Position numbers and translations under genes: made by a program. DNA of 64,000 nucleotides from CAJXII01 sp965242915 (GTDB taxonomy: Bacteria; Campylobacterota; Campylobacteria; Campylobacterales; Arcobacteraceae): the NCBI GenBank assembly GCA_965242915.1, contig CBDETN010000021.1, positions 74,401 through 138,400 on the forward strand, in the 5' to 3' direction. Positions 34,067-43,722 of this stretch are shown piece after piece. The notes under the pieces are model-generated. The model had not been told where the DNA came from. It saw nothing but the letters and a program-made list of their open reading frames with translations, and did no database searches. The stretch's first letter is position 1. Each line of letters begins with the position of its first letter.

Positions 34067-34432
34067 ATGATTCATATTAAAGATAAGAATATTAGAATGC
34101 AAGTATCAAAAGTAATTCTTGATGAAGTATTGGAGTCTAAACGCTTTCATTTAGAACTGCCGACTTCAAAACATTGGATAAAAGAACTAATAGATGTAAA
34201 GTTGATAGATGACAAATTAGTTAAATCGTTAAAAGATATTACGACTATCTCAATTTCAAATGGTATGCATCCCCAATTAAGTGTATATACTTATGATTGT
34301 ATCAGGTATTTTATAAATGAAACTCAAGATAAATTTATTTTCCAGTTAGGAGATAAGATCACAGAAACCAATCCAGTTATGAAGCAGCAAAAACCTATAA
34401 AAGCGACAAAGCAATTAAATTTATTTGATTAA
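34067..34432 (+). CDS. Hypothetical protein
   Basis: 121 residues, unrecognised. No signal peptide or membrane helix; mixed alpha/beta pattern with ELPTSKHWIKELIDVKLID and VYTYDCIRYFINE, and a basic tail ending QLNLFD. A stop lies directly before the ATG. It follows the broken kinase gene by 42 bp and converges on the broken CBS-GGDEF gene, overlapping its stop codon. No clear ribosome binding site. It could be a fragment of something larger. Confidence 0.5.
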   Translation: MIHIKDKNIRMQVSKVILDEVLESKRFHLELPTSKHWIKELIDVKLIDDKLVKSLKDITTISISNGMHPQLSVYTYDCIRYFINETQDKFIFQLGDKITETNPVMKQQKPIKATKQLNLFD

Positions 34433-35765
34433 AATCTTCCTATTTCTACCTTGTTTTTACCGCTGTGTTTAGCTTTATATAAAGCTTCATCAGCTCTTTT
34501 AAATAAATCTATATATTTATCTGTAGTATGAAACCCGGAAAGACCCAAGGAACATGTTATTTTTAATTCTTGTACAAATTTATGATTTTGGATTGTTGCC
34601 CTTATTTTTTCAGCTACTAAAACAGCTTATTCTGTACTTGTTTCGGGAAGCATTAAAATAAACTCTTCTCCACCCCATCGTGCCGCTATATCACTTTCTC
34701 TTAAAGGTATTGTTATGATACGGGTTATCTCTTGTAAAATCTCATCTCCAACATCATGCCCATAATTATCATTTATATATTTAAAATCATCAATATCCAA
34801 TAAAAGAATAGATAAGCTTCTATTGTTATATCTTTTAACCTGATGTATCTCATAACTTACCATTGAATCAAATTTATTTCTAATATAAAGTTTAGTTAAA
34901 GAATTAGTTGATGCTTTTAGCTCCAATTGAGCTGTTTTAGCAATTAGTTCTTCATTTATTTTAGATAATTCATTGCCTTTTTCTTTAATAATATCCATCC
35001 ATTTATTATTTACCAATCTTAAAAGTTCTGATTGGGTTACCAAACCTATTATTTTATCGTTGGTATCAACAACGATAAGTCGTTTAAATTGTTTTTTCTA
35101 ATAAATTCTAAGGCATCAAAAATAGTTGTATCATAAGATATTGTTTGAAGAGGTACACTCATAAAATTTTTCACAGATTTACTTAAATCACAATCTAAAT
35201 ATATAAAATTTAAAAAATCCTTTGTTGTAAATATACCTTTTAGTTTATTATCTTGGTCAATTACCACAATAGAATCTATATGCTTTTCGCTCATAAGTTT
35301 TGTAGCACCTATTGTCGTTTCATCTTCATATACTGTTATAGCTGAATATTGAAGCATTATATTTCCGATAGTTTGTTTTTTCATTAATATTTTTGGATCA
35401 ATATTATTAATAATATCTGTTTGAGACAGAATCCCTATAAGCTTATTATTTGACATAACTATCATATAATCATTATCAACAGTTGTTTGATTTAAAATTT
35501 CAATGACACTCACTTTTGCATCTATTTGGCGGATTACTCTTAGTTTTAACTGTGATAACTTAGTTTGCATAGATATATTCTGTAACTTGAGTTCTATAAG
35601 ATCTTTTGTAGTAAACATATGATAAATATTATCATCAGTATCAGAGATAACCAAAATATTTCTAATATTTGATTTTGCCATAAGCGTTACCGTATGTTCA
35701 AGTGTTTGTTCAATATTTATAGTTACAATCTCTTTTACACAAATCTCTTCAACTATGGGTATCAT
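34429..35765 (-). pseudogene. CBS-domain diguanylate cyclase, broken by frameshift and stop
   Basis: Originally one gene: two pairs of CBS domains, a short coiled coil (ELSKINEELIAKTAQLEL) and a GGDEF domain with I-site RESD and active-site GGEEF. Two lesions are visible. At the T6 run 35092-35097 a one-base loss shifts the frame; adding one A gives KKQFKRLIVVDTNDKIIGLV and rejoins the next frame. At 34627-34629 an in-frame TAA interrupts STE-stop-AVLVAEKIRATIQNH, after which the domain continues to its normal end at 34429. Products as written would be a CBS protein and a GGDEF domain lacking its last 66 residues. Confidence 0.9.
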
Positions 35766-35775
35766 ATAACTATCC

Positions 35776-36609
35776 TTATTTAAATTCTACTTCAAAGCCT
35801 CTGTCAAAAGCTTCTAAATCCTTATAAAAATTTACACTCAGTGTATCAAAAGTTTCTAAAAAGTCTCCTAATGGTTTTTTTTGATCATATCCCATCTCAC
35901 ATAATAAATATTTAATGTTATTATTGCTTGTGGCCCTTATTATATCTTTTAGCAGTTCATCCCCAATATTACCGCCAAACAGGGCACAAGACGGCTCATA
36001 TTTAACATTTGACGGTAATTTATAATCATTTGCAATATATGGAGGATTTGAAATACACATATCAAAATCTTTAACATCAACTTGACTAAAAATATCACTT
36101 TTCACAAAGGTAATTTTATCTTCCACTTTATGTTTGATTGCATTTTGATAAGCTAAAGCTAAAGCTTTTTCATTTATATCAACTGCAATAATTTCTATAT
36201 CATCAATCAACAAAGCTAACATAACAGATATAATACCGCTGCCAACCCCTACTTCCACAACTTTGGGATTATCAATATTTTTCAATATAGCTTCTGCTTT
36301 TTCAACTAAAATTTCAGTCTCCGGCCGCGGGATTAAAACACCATCTTGAACTTTAAAAGTTTCTCCATAAAAACTGGCTTTGGAAGTTATATATTCTAAA
36401 GGATAATTTACCGCTCTTTTTTTCACAAACTGCTCTAGCTTTTGCTCCACTTTTTTATCACAGATTTCATTATAATTTATATGCAGCCATATCACATTTT
36501 TATCTAAAATATGAAGTAAAAGTATCTCTACTTCTTTTTGTGGTATATGTGTAACATCTCGCAAAGCAGATGAATACTTTTTTACTAATTGTTTATATGA
36601 AATACTCAA
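35776..36609 (-). CDS. prmC: Peptide chain release factor N(5)-glutamine methyltransferase
   Basis: Methylates the GGQ glutamine of release factors. An N-terminal helical domain is followed by a SAM domain with EVGVGSG at 119-125 and the catalytic NPPY at 188-191 (SNPPYIANDYKLPSNVKYEP). 277 residues, standard length. Downstream of hemW with a 3-bp gap, so co-transcribed. Confidence 0.95.
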   Translation of the reverse strand: MSISYKQLVKKYSSALRDVTHIPQKEVEILLLHILDKNVIWLHINYNEICDKKVEQKLEQFVKKRAVNYPLEYITSKASFYGETFKVQDGVLIPRPETEILVEKAEAILKNIDNPKVVEVGVGSGIISVMLALLIDDIEIIAVDINEKALALAYQNAIKHKVEDKITFVKSDIFSQVDVKDFDMCISNPPYIANDYKLPSNVKYEPSCALFGGNIGDELLKDIIRATSNNNIKYLLCEMGYDQKKPLGDFLETFDTLSVNFYKDLEAFDRGFEVEFK

Positions 36610-36612
36610 TTT

Positions 36613-37677
36613 TCACTCCAGAATATATAGTGCCAACTCATCAACCAACATAAAATCAACAGAATAAAATCTACTGTTATTTTTAAACTTTATTTTACCT
36701 GATTGTTCCAAATTGTTAACTTGTATCAGCTCTTTATCACTTAACACATTTTTATCAACACCAACCTCACTGCGAAGCCCTAAAAGTACCTTTTCTACTT
36801 TAATATCTTCAGTTGTTAATTCTTCTGTATAATCATAAGTGGTAGGATTTTCAATATACATATTTACATCTTTATGGGTGTATAATCTTTTTCCCTCTAC
36901 ACAACCGACAGCTCCTGCTCCAATCCCAAGATATTCTTCATATTTCCAATATCCCAAATTGTGTTTTGACTTGGCATTTTGAACTCTTGCAAAATTAGAT
37001 ATTTCATACTGATAAAAACCTATCTCTTCCAACCTATGAAATAAATAATTTGCCATATCGATATCTTCAACTCTTACATTGCTTTTATCAAAAAATTTAG
37101 TGCCCTCTTCCAGTGTTAAGCTGTATGCACTGACATGATCAATCGGCAATGATCTGATAATATCAAGGTCACTGTTTAAAAGCATTTTATTATCAAGTTT
37201 GGTATCATAAATAATATCACAATTTATATGTTCAAATCCAACTTTTTTGGCATTTTGTATAGCTGTTATAGCCATTTTAGCAGTATGATTTCTTCCTAAA
37301 AACTCTAGTTTTTCATCATCAAAACTCTGCACCCCGAAACTAATACGATTTATCCCTAAACCGTACATATCTTCAAGCCAGCTAAACGTTGCTGAATTTG
37401 GATTTGCTTCTATTGTTATCTCTTCTGTATTAGTCAAATACGGGTTTAAGATGTCAAATATTTCTTTATACTGTTTAAGACTCAAAGTACTTGGTGTTCC
37501 CCCGCCGATAAAAACTGTTTTAATGATATCTTTTGGCAGGTTTTTAAGTTCAAATCTAAGCTGTCGGCACAATGATTTAACATACTTGTCCTGCAAGTAA
37601 TGTAATGAAGTATATGAATTAAAAGCACAATAATGACACTTGCTATCACAGAATGGAATATGGATATATAAAAGCAC
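36613..37677 (-). CDS. hemW: Radical SAM heme chaperone HemW
   Basis: Radical SAM protein of 354 residues with the 4Fe-4S motif C10-x3-C14-x2-C17 followed by Phe. HemN has a fourth Cys near this point, so HemW is the better call than coproporphyrinogen dehydrogenase. Also IGGGTPSTL, and NRISFGVQSFDDEKLEFLGR. HemW proteins bind heme and pass it to respiratory enzymes. Divergent from rppH across about 70 bp. Confidence 0.9.
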   Translation of the reverse strand: MLLYIHIPFCDSKCHYCAFNSYTSLHYLQDKYVKSLCRQLRFELKNLPKDIIKTVFIGGGTPSTLSLKQYKEIFDILNPYLTNTEEITIEANPNSATFSWLEDMYGLGINRISFGVQSFDDEKLEFLGRNHTAKMAITAIQNAKKVGFEHINCDIIYDTKLDNKMLLNSDLDIIRSLPIDHVSAYSLTLEEGTKFFDKSNVRVEDIDMANYLFHRLEEIGFYQYEISNFARVQNAKSKHNLGYWKYEEYLGIGAGAVGCVEGKRLYTHKDVNMYIENPTTYDYTEELTTEDIKVEKVLLGLRSEVGVDKNVLSDKELIQVNNLEQSGKIKFKNNSRFYSVDFMLVDELALYILE

Positions 37678-37746
37678 TTTTTAAACAACCTTTGGATACA
37701 ATTTTTTCATATAGATTTATGAGCAAATTATAAGGTAATAAAATTA

Positions 37747-38223
37747 ATGGAAGATAAAATAAAGAAAAATTACAGACCAAATGTCGCTGCAATTGTTTTA
37801 TCTGCTTCATATCCTTTTAAATGTGAGGTATTTATCGCATCTCGTGTAGATGTAGCTGATGCTTGGCAATTTCCACAAGGTGGCATTGATAAAGGTGAAA
37901 CACCAAAAGAAGCTCTTTTTAGAGAGTTAAAAGAAGAGATAGGTACTGATGAAGTGGATATAATTGCAGAGTGTCCTGATTGGGTAAGTTATGATTTTCC
38001 ACCGGCAGTTTCAAAAAAAATGGCACCATTCGATGGACAAATACAAAAATATTTTTTAGTAAAATTAAAAAAAGGTGCAAAGATAAATATCAACACTAAA
38101 ATTCCAGAATTCAGTGAGTATAAATTTGTTCCAACAAATAAACTGTATGAATACATTACATTTTTTAAACGAACAGTTTATAAACAAATATTATCATACT
38201 TTAAAAAAGAGGGTTATATATAA
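37747..38223 (+). CDS. rppH: RNA pyrophosphohydrolase
   Basis: Nudix hydrolase that removes pyrophosphate from mRNA 5' ends and so starts decay. 158 residues with YRPNVAAIVLS at the start and the Nudix box GGIDKGETPKEALFRELKEE. First gene of a cluster (rppH-lysC-hobA-holB-folP) conserved in the phylum. Confidence 0.95.
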   Translation: MEDKIKKNYRPNVAAIVLSASYPFKCEVFIASRVDVADAWQFPQGGIDKGETPKEALFRELKEEIGTDEVDIIAECPDWVSYDFPPAVSKKMAPFDGQIQKYFLVKLKKGAKININTKIPEFSEYKFVPTNKLYEYITFFKRTVYKQILSYFKKEGYI

Positions 38224-38239
38224 ATGGAAAACAGATAAA

Positions 38240-39451
38240 ATGTTAAGAGTATTAAAATTTGGAGGTACCAGTGTAGGTACTTTAGAGAGAATTGATAATG
38301 TTGCACAAATTATTAAAAAATTCCGTAATGCAGGTGATGATATAGTTGCGGTTGTCAGTGCTATGAGCGGCGAAACAAATAAACTAATTGAATATGCAAA
38401 TACTTTCAGTCAAACACCAAATGAAGCTGAAATGGATATGCTTTTAAGTTCAGGAGAAAGAGTGACAAGCGCCCTGCTTTCTATAGCACTTAATGAACAA
38501 GGTTACAAAACAACTTCAATGACTGGCAGAGAAGCGGGGATTAGTACAACTTCACAACACACAAATGCAAGAATTGAAAATATAAATACTGCAAATATGA
38601 AAAATGCGATCTCAAATGGTAAGATTATCATAGTTGCAGGTTTTCAAGGTATAAGTACCGACAATGCAAGAGTTACAACTCTTGGTCGCGGAGGTAGTGA
38701 TTTAACTGCTGTAGCTCTTGCGGGAGCTTTAGAAGCTGATATTTGTGAGATTTATACGGATGTTGACGGTATTTATACTACAGACCCCAGAATAGAGCCG
38801 CGCGCAAAAAAATTAGAAAAGATATCTTATGATGAGATGTTAGAGTTAGCTTCTTTAGGGGCAAAAGTTTTACAAAATCGTTCAGTAGAGATGGCAAAAA
38901 AATTAAATGTAAATTTAGTATCAAGAAGTTCTTTTACTCCAGAAGTTGAAGGTACTTTAATCACAAAGGAAGAAAATATTATGGAAGCACCAGTAGTAAG
39001 CGGTATTGCTTTAGATAAAAATCAAATCAGAGTTGGTATGTATGGAGTTGTAGATAAACCGGGAATTGCTTCTGCTATTTTCACAGCCCTTGCAGATGCT
39101 GATATTAATGTTGATATGATAGTACAAACAAGAGGTTTGGATAATACTACAAATTTAGATTTTACAGTTCCTGCCTCTGATATAGAAAAAACAAAAACTA
39201 CCATGATTGACTTTGAAGCAGATAGTGAAAAAATTGATTATAATGATGCTATTTGTAAGGTTTCAATTGTAGGGGTTGGTATGAAATCACATACAGGAGT
39301 AGCATCAAAAGCTTTTACAGCAATGGCGAAAGACAATATTAACATCAATATTATCAGTACAAGTGAGATTAAAATATCTATGATTATTGATGAAAAATAT
39401 GCAGAGTTAGCAGTAAGATCACTGCATGAAATTTATGAGTTAGATAAATAG
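38240..39451 (+). CDS. lysC: Aspartate kinase
   Basis: Phosphorylates aspartate, the entry to lysine, threonine and methionine synthesis. Start at ATG 38240 (MLRVLKFGGTSVG); the open frame extends upstream into rppH but that part is not conserved. An amino-acid kinase domain (TLGRGGSDLTAVALAGALEAD) is followed by two ACT domains, which usually give feedback control. 403 residues. Confidence 0.95.
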   Translation: MLRVLKFGGTSVGTLERIDNVAQIIKKFRNAGDDIVAVVSAMSGETNKLIEYANTFSQTPNEAEMDMLLSSGERVTSALLSIALNEQGYKTTSMTGREAGISTTSQHTNARIENINTANMKNAISNGKIIIVAGFQGISTDNARVTTLGRGGSDLTAVALAGALEADICEIYTDVDGIYTTDPRIEPRAKKLEKISYDEMLELASLGAKVLQNRSVEMAKKLNVNLVSRSSFTPEVEGTLITKEENIMEAPVVSGIALDKNQIRVGMYGVVDKPGIASAIFTALADADINVDMIVQTRGLDNTTNLDFTVPASDIEKTKTTMIDFEADSEKIDYNDAICKVSIVGVGMKSHTGVASKAFTAMAKDNININIISTSEIKISMIIDEKYAELAVRSLHEIYELDK

Positions 39452-39460
39452 GACTTTAAA

Positions 39461-40012
39461 TTGCAAGAATTTTTAAACTGGACCATTGATACGATTAGAG
39501 ATGATAAACTAATAGGTTCATGGCTGGAAGAGAGAAAGTATGACTGGACTCCATTGGTTGCAAAAAGTATTACAAGTCTTTTAGATAAAGGTCGTTCTGT
39601 ATTAATTATCACAGATGATGATAGAGAATGGTTTGCTCAATATATTTTATCAAATATCAACTCAACTAAAAATCAAAGACCGCTTTTACCATTTTATGAT
39701 TTTAAATCTTTTACACATCAGATCAAAAATTTAAAAACTGAAAGTGATATTGAGCTTATAAAAGATATGCTAAATATCTCTTTTCCAAAAGGTTATACTT
39801 TTTGGTATATTGGTCGAAGTCAAAGTGTCAAATCAACTATTGCAAAAATATCCAAAAACTCTTTATTGTGGATATTTGATGAAGAGATACCAAATAGTTT
39901 TACTTTAAGAAGCGACAATGAAGCTTTAGATACACAGCTGTTACAAATGTTTAGATTGTATAATAAAACATTGAGTGCTGTTTTATATGCCAAAATAGAT
40001 GTATACAAGTAG
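39461..40012 (+). CDS. hobA: DnaA initiator-associating factor HobA
   Basis: 183 residues, TTG start with a GGA 7 nt upstream. HobA is found only in Campylobacterota; it binds DnaA domain I and scaffolds DnaA on oriC. Recognised by its sequence (MQEFLNWTIDTIRDDKLIGSWLEERK; here shown in two parts: MQEFLNWTIDTIRD and KLIGSWLEERKYDW) and by its position between lysC and holB, as in Helicobacter pylori. Confidence 0.88.
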   Translation: MQEFLNWTIDTIRDDKLIGSWLEERKYDWTPLVAKSITSLLDKGRSVLIITDDDREWFAQYILSNINSTKNQRPLLPFYDFKSFTHQIKNLKTESDIELIKDMLNISFPKGYTFWYIGRSQSVKSTIAKISKNSLLWIFDEEIPNSFTLRSDNEALDTQLLQMFRLYNKTLSAVLYAKIDVYK

Positions 40013-40663
40013 ATGATAACCAGCTCAACTATATTCATTGTTTCTGATATTGACAATACTTTAGAACAACTGCTTCCAACTTTACCCAAACATAATACGA
40101 GAATTATTAGAAACACGGAAGATGGTAAAAGTGAGTTTTTAATAACTCATGCACAAAAAGCTATAAAAGAGGCATATTTAGCTACAAGCAGTACAAAATA
40201 TATTCTTATATGTGGAAGTACATTAAGAATAGAAGCTCAAAATTCACTTTTAAAAGTACTTGAAGAACCACCTAAAAATATAGTCTTTATTATTATCACA
40301 CAATCTAAAAGTGCAATTTTACCTACAATATTTTCTAGAATTCCATATAAAATAATAAAAGAGAAAAAAGAGATCAAAGAATGTCCTTTGGATTTACAAA
40401 GAATGGATTTAAGACAAATATACGAATTTCTAAAACTAAATCAAAGAATATCAAAAAATGATGCAAAAGAATTAATTGAATCTTTACTTTATAAAGCAAA
40501 TAAACAAAAGCTTAATTTAAATCAAAAACAACTAGACAGTTTTTCAACAGCTCTAAAACTAATAAATCTAAACTCAAGACCTATTAATGTCTTGACAAGT
40601 GTCTTATTAAATTTAAATTATAAGAACAACAAACATTCCCCTTATACAAATGCACATTTATAA
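40013..40663 (+). CDS. holB: DNA polymerase III delta-prime subunit
   Basis: Clamp-loader subunit, short form of 216 residues. The AAA+ core motif RIEAQNSLLKVLEEPPKN and PTIFSRIPYK (SRC-like sensor) are clear. The first Walker A is absent, as is usual for delta-prime. The ATG directly follows the hobA stop, and the end overlaps folP by 14 bp. Confidence 0.88.
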   Translation: MITSSTIFIVSDIDNTLEQLLPTLPKHNTRIIRNTEDGKSEFLITHAQKAIKEAYLATSSTKYILICGSTLRIEAQNSLLKVLEEPPKNIVFIIITQSKSAILPTIFSRIPYKIIKEKKEIKECPLDLQRMDLRQIYEFLKLNQRISKNDAKELIESLLYKANKQKLNLNQKQLDSFSTALKLINLNSRPINVLTSVLLNLNYKNNKHSPYTNAHL

Positions 40664-41789
40664 AATAAACAGTTACGATAAAAAGAAATTTTTTAAAGAC
40701 TGTATCGGCACAGATTTGGCAGGTGCTAAAATTATGTCAAAAAAAGCCTCTTATCATACACTTTTGATAAAAGATTTACATGTGGGAGGAGCTAATATTT
40801 TAAAACAAGATGCTTTATCTATCGGAGCTGACTTAGCTGTTCCTATGGGAACAATTCTGGCACGCAAAAAATATGTAGATGCAGTTTTAATAGGCAGCAC
40901 TAAACATTTTGAAATATTATCTAGAAAAGAATTGGCACAACCGTTTGGATTAAAAGAATTAGCCAAACAACTTAAAAGCTTCACAACTCCAAATAAAAAA
41001 GATATTAAGGTTATGGGTGTGATAAATGCCAATGATGATAGTTTTTTTGAAGGTAGTAGATTTAAAGGCAATGATGCAATTCAACAAATCAGAGCTATGA
41101 TTAGAGACGGCGCTGCAATTATTGATATTGGTGCTGTTTCAAGCCGTCCGGGTAGTTGTACTGTTGCACCAAAAGAAGAATTGAGAAGAATAAAACCTAT
41201 TTGTGATGAGATAGCAAAACACAAACTTTATAAAAAAGCAACTTTTAGCTGTGATAGTTATACCCCAAGCGTAATAAGATATGCCCTAAAAAGTGGTTTT
41301 AAAATTGTAAATGATATTACAGGACTGGCAAATGACAAGGTTGCTAAAATTGTTGCCAAACATAATGCTGCAATTGTAATAATGCATATGAAAGGAACTC
41401 CCCAAAATATGCAGACAAATCCAACTTATGAAGATGTGATGATTGAAGTTGATGACTTTTTTAAAGAGAGAATTGCAAAAGCAAAAAAATTTGGTATAAA
41501 GCATATTATCTTAGATGTTGGTATTGGATTTGGTAAAACATTGGAACATAATCTAACTTTACTAAGAAACTTATCTCACTTTAAACATTTTGGCTATCCT
41601 GTTTTATTAGGAGCCAGTCGAAAATCAATGATAGATAAAATCATACCGACTGCCACAGAGGACAGACTAGCTGGATCTCTAGCTATTCATCTTGAAGGTA
41701 TAAAAAGTGGTGCCAGTATAATTAGGTGTCATGATGTTAAAGAACACCAACAAGCTATTAAAGTACAACAGGCGATTAATAGAATTTAA
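40650..41789 (+). CDS. folP: Dihydropteroate synthase
   Basis: Joins p-aminobenzoate to the pterin in folate synthesis. The C-terminal TIM barrel (about 115-379) shows MGVINANDDSFF, DIGAVSSRPG, ILDVGIGFGKTLEHN and LLGASRKSMI. The N-terminal 110 residues are an extension seen in Campylobacterota FolP, of unknown role. The GVIN-A-NDDSFF loop differs from the common NVTPDSF. Converges on the CBS gene with a 7-bp gap and no terminator. Confidence 0.92.
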   Translation: MHIYKINSYDKKKFFKDCIGTDLAGAKIMSKKASYHTLLIKDLHVGGANILKQDALSIGADLAVPMGTILARKKYVDAVLIGSTKHFEILSRKELAQPFGLKELAKQLKSFTTPNKKDIKVMGVINANDDSFFEGSRFKGNDAIQQIRAMIRDGAAIIDIGAVSSRPGSCTVAPKEELRRIKPICDEIAKHKLYKKATFSCDSYTPSVIRYALKSGFKIVNDITGLANDKVAKIVAKHNAAIVIMHMKGTPQNMQTNPTYEDVMIEVDDFFKERIAKAKKFGIKHIILDVGIGFGKTLEHNLTLLRNLSHFKHFGYPVLLGASRKSMIDKIIPTATEDRLAGSLAIHLEGIKSGASIIRCHDVKEHQQAIKVQQAINRI

Positions 41790-41796
41790 TAATTTT

Positions 41797-42441
41797 CTAA
41801 GCCCATAACTGATAATGTGGATCAGTAGATACCGCTCTTAGAATATCTGCACGAGAAAGAATTCCTACTATCTTATCTATTTGACCATCAACTATAGGGA
41901 TATTATTTAGATGATATTTAACCATCACGTTAGCAACTCTTCTAATATCAGAAATAGGTTCTGCTGTTATTATATCGTGAAGTGCAATTGTATCTATGGT
42001 TGCATTATTAATATATTCAGAATCTTTTTTATGCTCTATCATTGATTTTACTATATTTCTCATAGTTGCTAATCCTGTAAGTTTTCCATTTAATCCAAGT
42101 ATAAGTATTTGTTTTAAATCATTTTCTTCCATTTTTAACCAACAAGTATAAATGCTGTCACTACTTTTAACTGTCACTACTTTTGAACTCATAAGTTGGT
42201 AAGCATGTAAAATCTCTTCATCAACATGAATATTTGCCATCTTTTTATATGCATTTTTAGCTTCATCAGACATATTTGTATGTTGACTTGATTGCCCATA
42301 TTGTTCTTGTTTTTGTTCTTGCCATTGCTCTTTTTTGTCAGACACTCTATTTTGAATAGGAGAACTCATCTCTAGCTTTTTAACTCTATAGGGATCAGGG
42401 ATTTGTGTTTTAACCCCTACATCATCATACATATTAAACAT
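41797..42441 (-). CDS. CBS-domain pair protein
   Basis: 214 residues. An N-terminal glutamine-rich, likely disordered part (1-65, with EQWQEQKQEQYGQSSQ) is followed by two CBS domains (about 85-140 and 150-210). Such pairs bind adenosine nucleotides and act as energy or ligand sensors. The output partner is unknown; divergently transcribed from the REC-PilZ-like gene. Ribosome binding site AAAGGG. Confidence 0.85.
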   Translation of the reverse strand: MFNMYDDVGVKTQIPDPYRVKKLEMSSPIQNRVSDKKEQWQEQKQEQYGQSSQHTNMSDEAKNAYKKMANIHVDEEILHAYQLMSSKVVTVKSSDSIYTCWLKMEENDLKQILILGLNGKLTGLATMRNIVKSMIEHKKDSEYINNATIDTIALHDIITAEPISDIRRVANVMVKYHLNNIPIVDGQIDKIVGILSRADILRAVSTDPHYQLWA

Positions 42442-42544
42442 AACTTACCCTTTATTATATAATTTGGTATCACTGATTGATATAGTATAATAATTTTAAT
42501 TAAATATTCTGTATAATTTATTTGGTATTATATAAAGGGTTTTA
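42442..42544. promoter_or_regulatory. Divergent promoter region, CBS gene and REC-PilZ-like gene
   Basis: A plus-strand TATAAT lies at 42512-42517 with AAGGG before the ATG at 42545. AT-rich minus-strand candidates for the CBS gene lie around 42465-42495. The two ends mirror each other (CCTTTATTATATAATTTGG and GGTATTATATAAAGGG), which could mean shared regulation or simply similar ribosome binding sites. Confidence 0.5.
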
Positions 42545-43645
42545 ATGAATATTGATAATTTACATAAATTGCAAATATTAACAAAAAACTTATCTTTGCT
42601 TTATGTTGAAAACAGTGTATTTTTACAAAAACAAATTAGTAGATTCTTAGGTAAAATATTTGGTAAAATTTATCAAGCTTATGATGGAGAAGATGGATTA
42701 GAACAATTTAACGAATTTATGCCGGATATTGTATTAACTGATTTAACAATGCCAAACAAAGATGGTGTTGAGATGATAATGGATATTAAGAATATAAATC
42801 CTAATGCAAAAATAATAGTCCTTTCTACACATAATGATGATTTTGAACTATTACAAACTATCGATTTAGATATTATTGATTTTTTATTAAAACCTTTAGA
42901 TATAGATAAACTTATCAATACACTGCTTAAAGCCTCCAAAAGAGAACCTACATCTGAAGAGATACAATGTATGCAAGACTTGGAACAAGTATATAAACAA
43001 AAAACCCATATAAGTTTGCATAATTACTATAAAGGAATCCCTATTGAATATGATGGAACGATAATTAAATTTAATGATGATGAATTTATAGTAAAAATAC
43101 CGAATATTCAAGCTGTTGCAATAAATTACGAAAAACATACAACACTGAAAATAAATTCAACAAATAAATATATTCAAGTTGACCTGCTTAAGATTGACAA
43201 AAAAAATAATCTTATAACTTTAGCACAGCCCAAATATATCAATTATTCACTACGGAATTTCAAAAACAAACGAGTACTGACTGACAAAAGTTTTAAAGTG
43301 GGTTTACATCATCATCATAAATCTATGGAAGTTAGTGCTTTAGATATTACTTTTATATCTATTACTATGATAAGTCATGAAAAATTTATGAAACTGTCAG
43401 TTGGTGATGAAATTGATTTAACTTTGGGATTTAAAATAAAAGCCAAAAACAGCCTCGTCCACCAAGATATAATCACCAAAGTATTTGCAAAAGGAAAAAT
43501 TATAAGGATTGAACCATATCTATATGATACAAAAATTATTGCATCAATGAATATAGAAAAATCATCACAAAATACCATTGTAAAATATTTACGGCAAAGA
43601 GAGATAGAAACGATTCAAGAATTAAAAAGATTAGCAGAAAAATAA
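42545..43645 (+). CDS. Response regulator with PilZ-like C-terminal domains
   Basis: 366 residues. The receiver domain (15-130) has phospho-acceptor D66 (VLTDLTMP) and the conserved lysine in LLKPLD, but one of the two acidic N-terminal residues is Asn (E22-N23). The rest (150-366) resembles a YcgR-like N domain (IPIEYDGTIIKFNDDEFIVK) plus a PilZ-like barrel (MEVSALDITFISI, and a C-terminal VKYLRQREIETIQEL helix). The RxxxR and DxSxxG signatures of c-di-GMP binding are degenerate, so binding is doubtful. Confidence 0.7.
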   Translation: MNIDNLHKLQILTKNLSLLYVENSVFLQKQISRFLGKIFGKIYQAYDGEDGLEQFNEFMPDIVLTDLTMPNKDGVEMIMDIKNINPNAKIIVLSTHNDDFELLQTIDLDIIDFLLKPLDIDKLINTLLKASKREPTSEEIQCMQDLEQVYKQKTHISLHNYYKGIPIEYDGTIIKFNDDEFIVKIPNIQAVAINYEKHTTLKINSTNKYIQVDLLKIDKKNNLITLAQPKYINYSLRNFKNKRVLTDKSFKVGLHHHHKSMEVSALDITFISITMISHEKFMKLSVGDEIDLTLGFKIKAKNSLVHQDIITKVFAKGKIIRIEPYLYDTKIIASMNIEKSSQNTIVKYLRQREIETIQELKRLAEK

Positions 43646-43693
43646 AACTTTGTTTTTTTAAAAGAGCAAATATTGAATTTAAAATAAATATAG

Positions 43694-43699
43694 TATAAT
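43694..43699 (+). promoter_or_regulatory. -10 box of the PAS gene
   Basis: TATAAT 23 bp before the ATG at 43723, with GAAGGG as ribosome binding site. Confidence 0.55.
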
Positions 43700-43722
43700 A
43701 TTTTAAATACGAAGGGTTCAAC

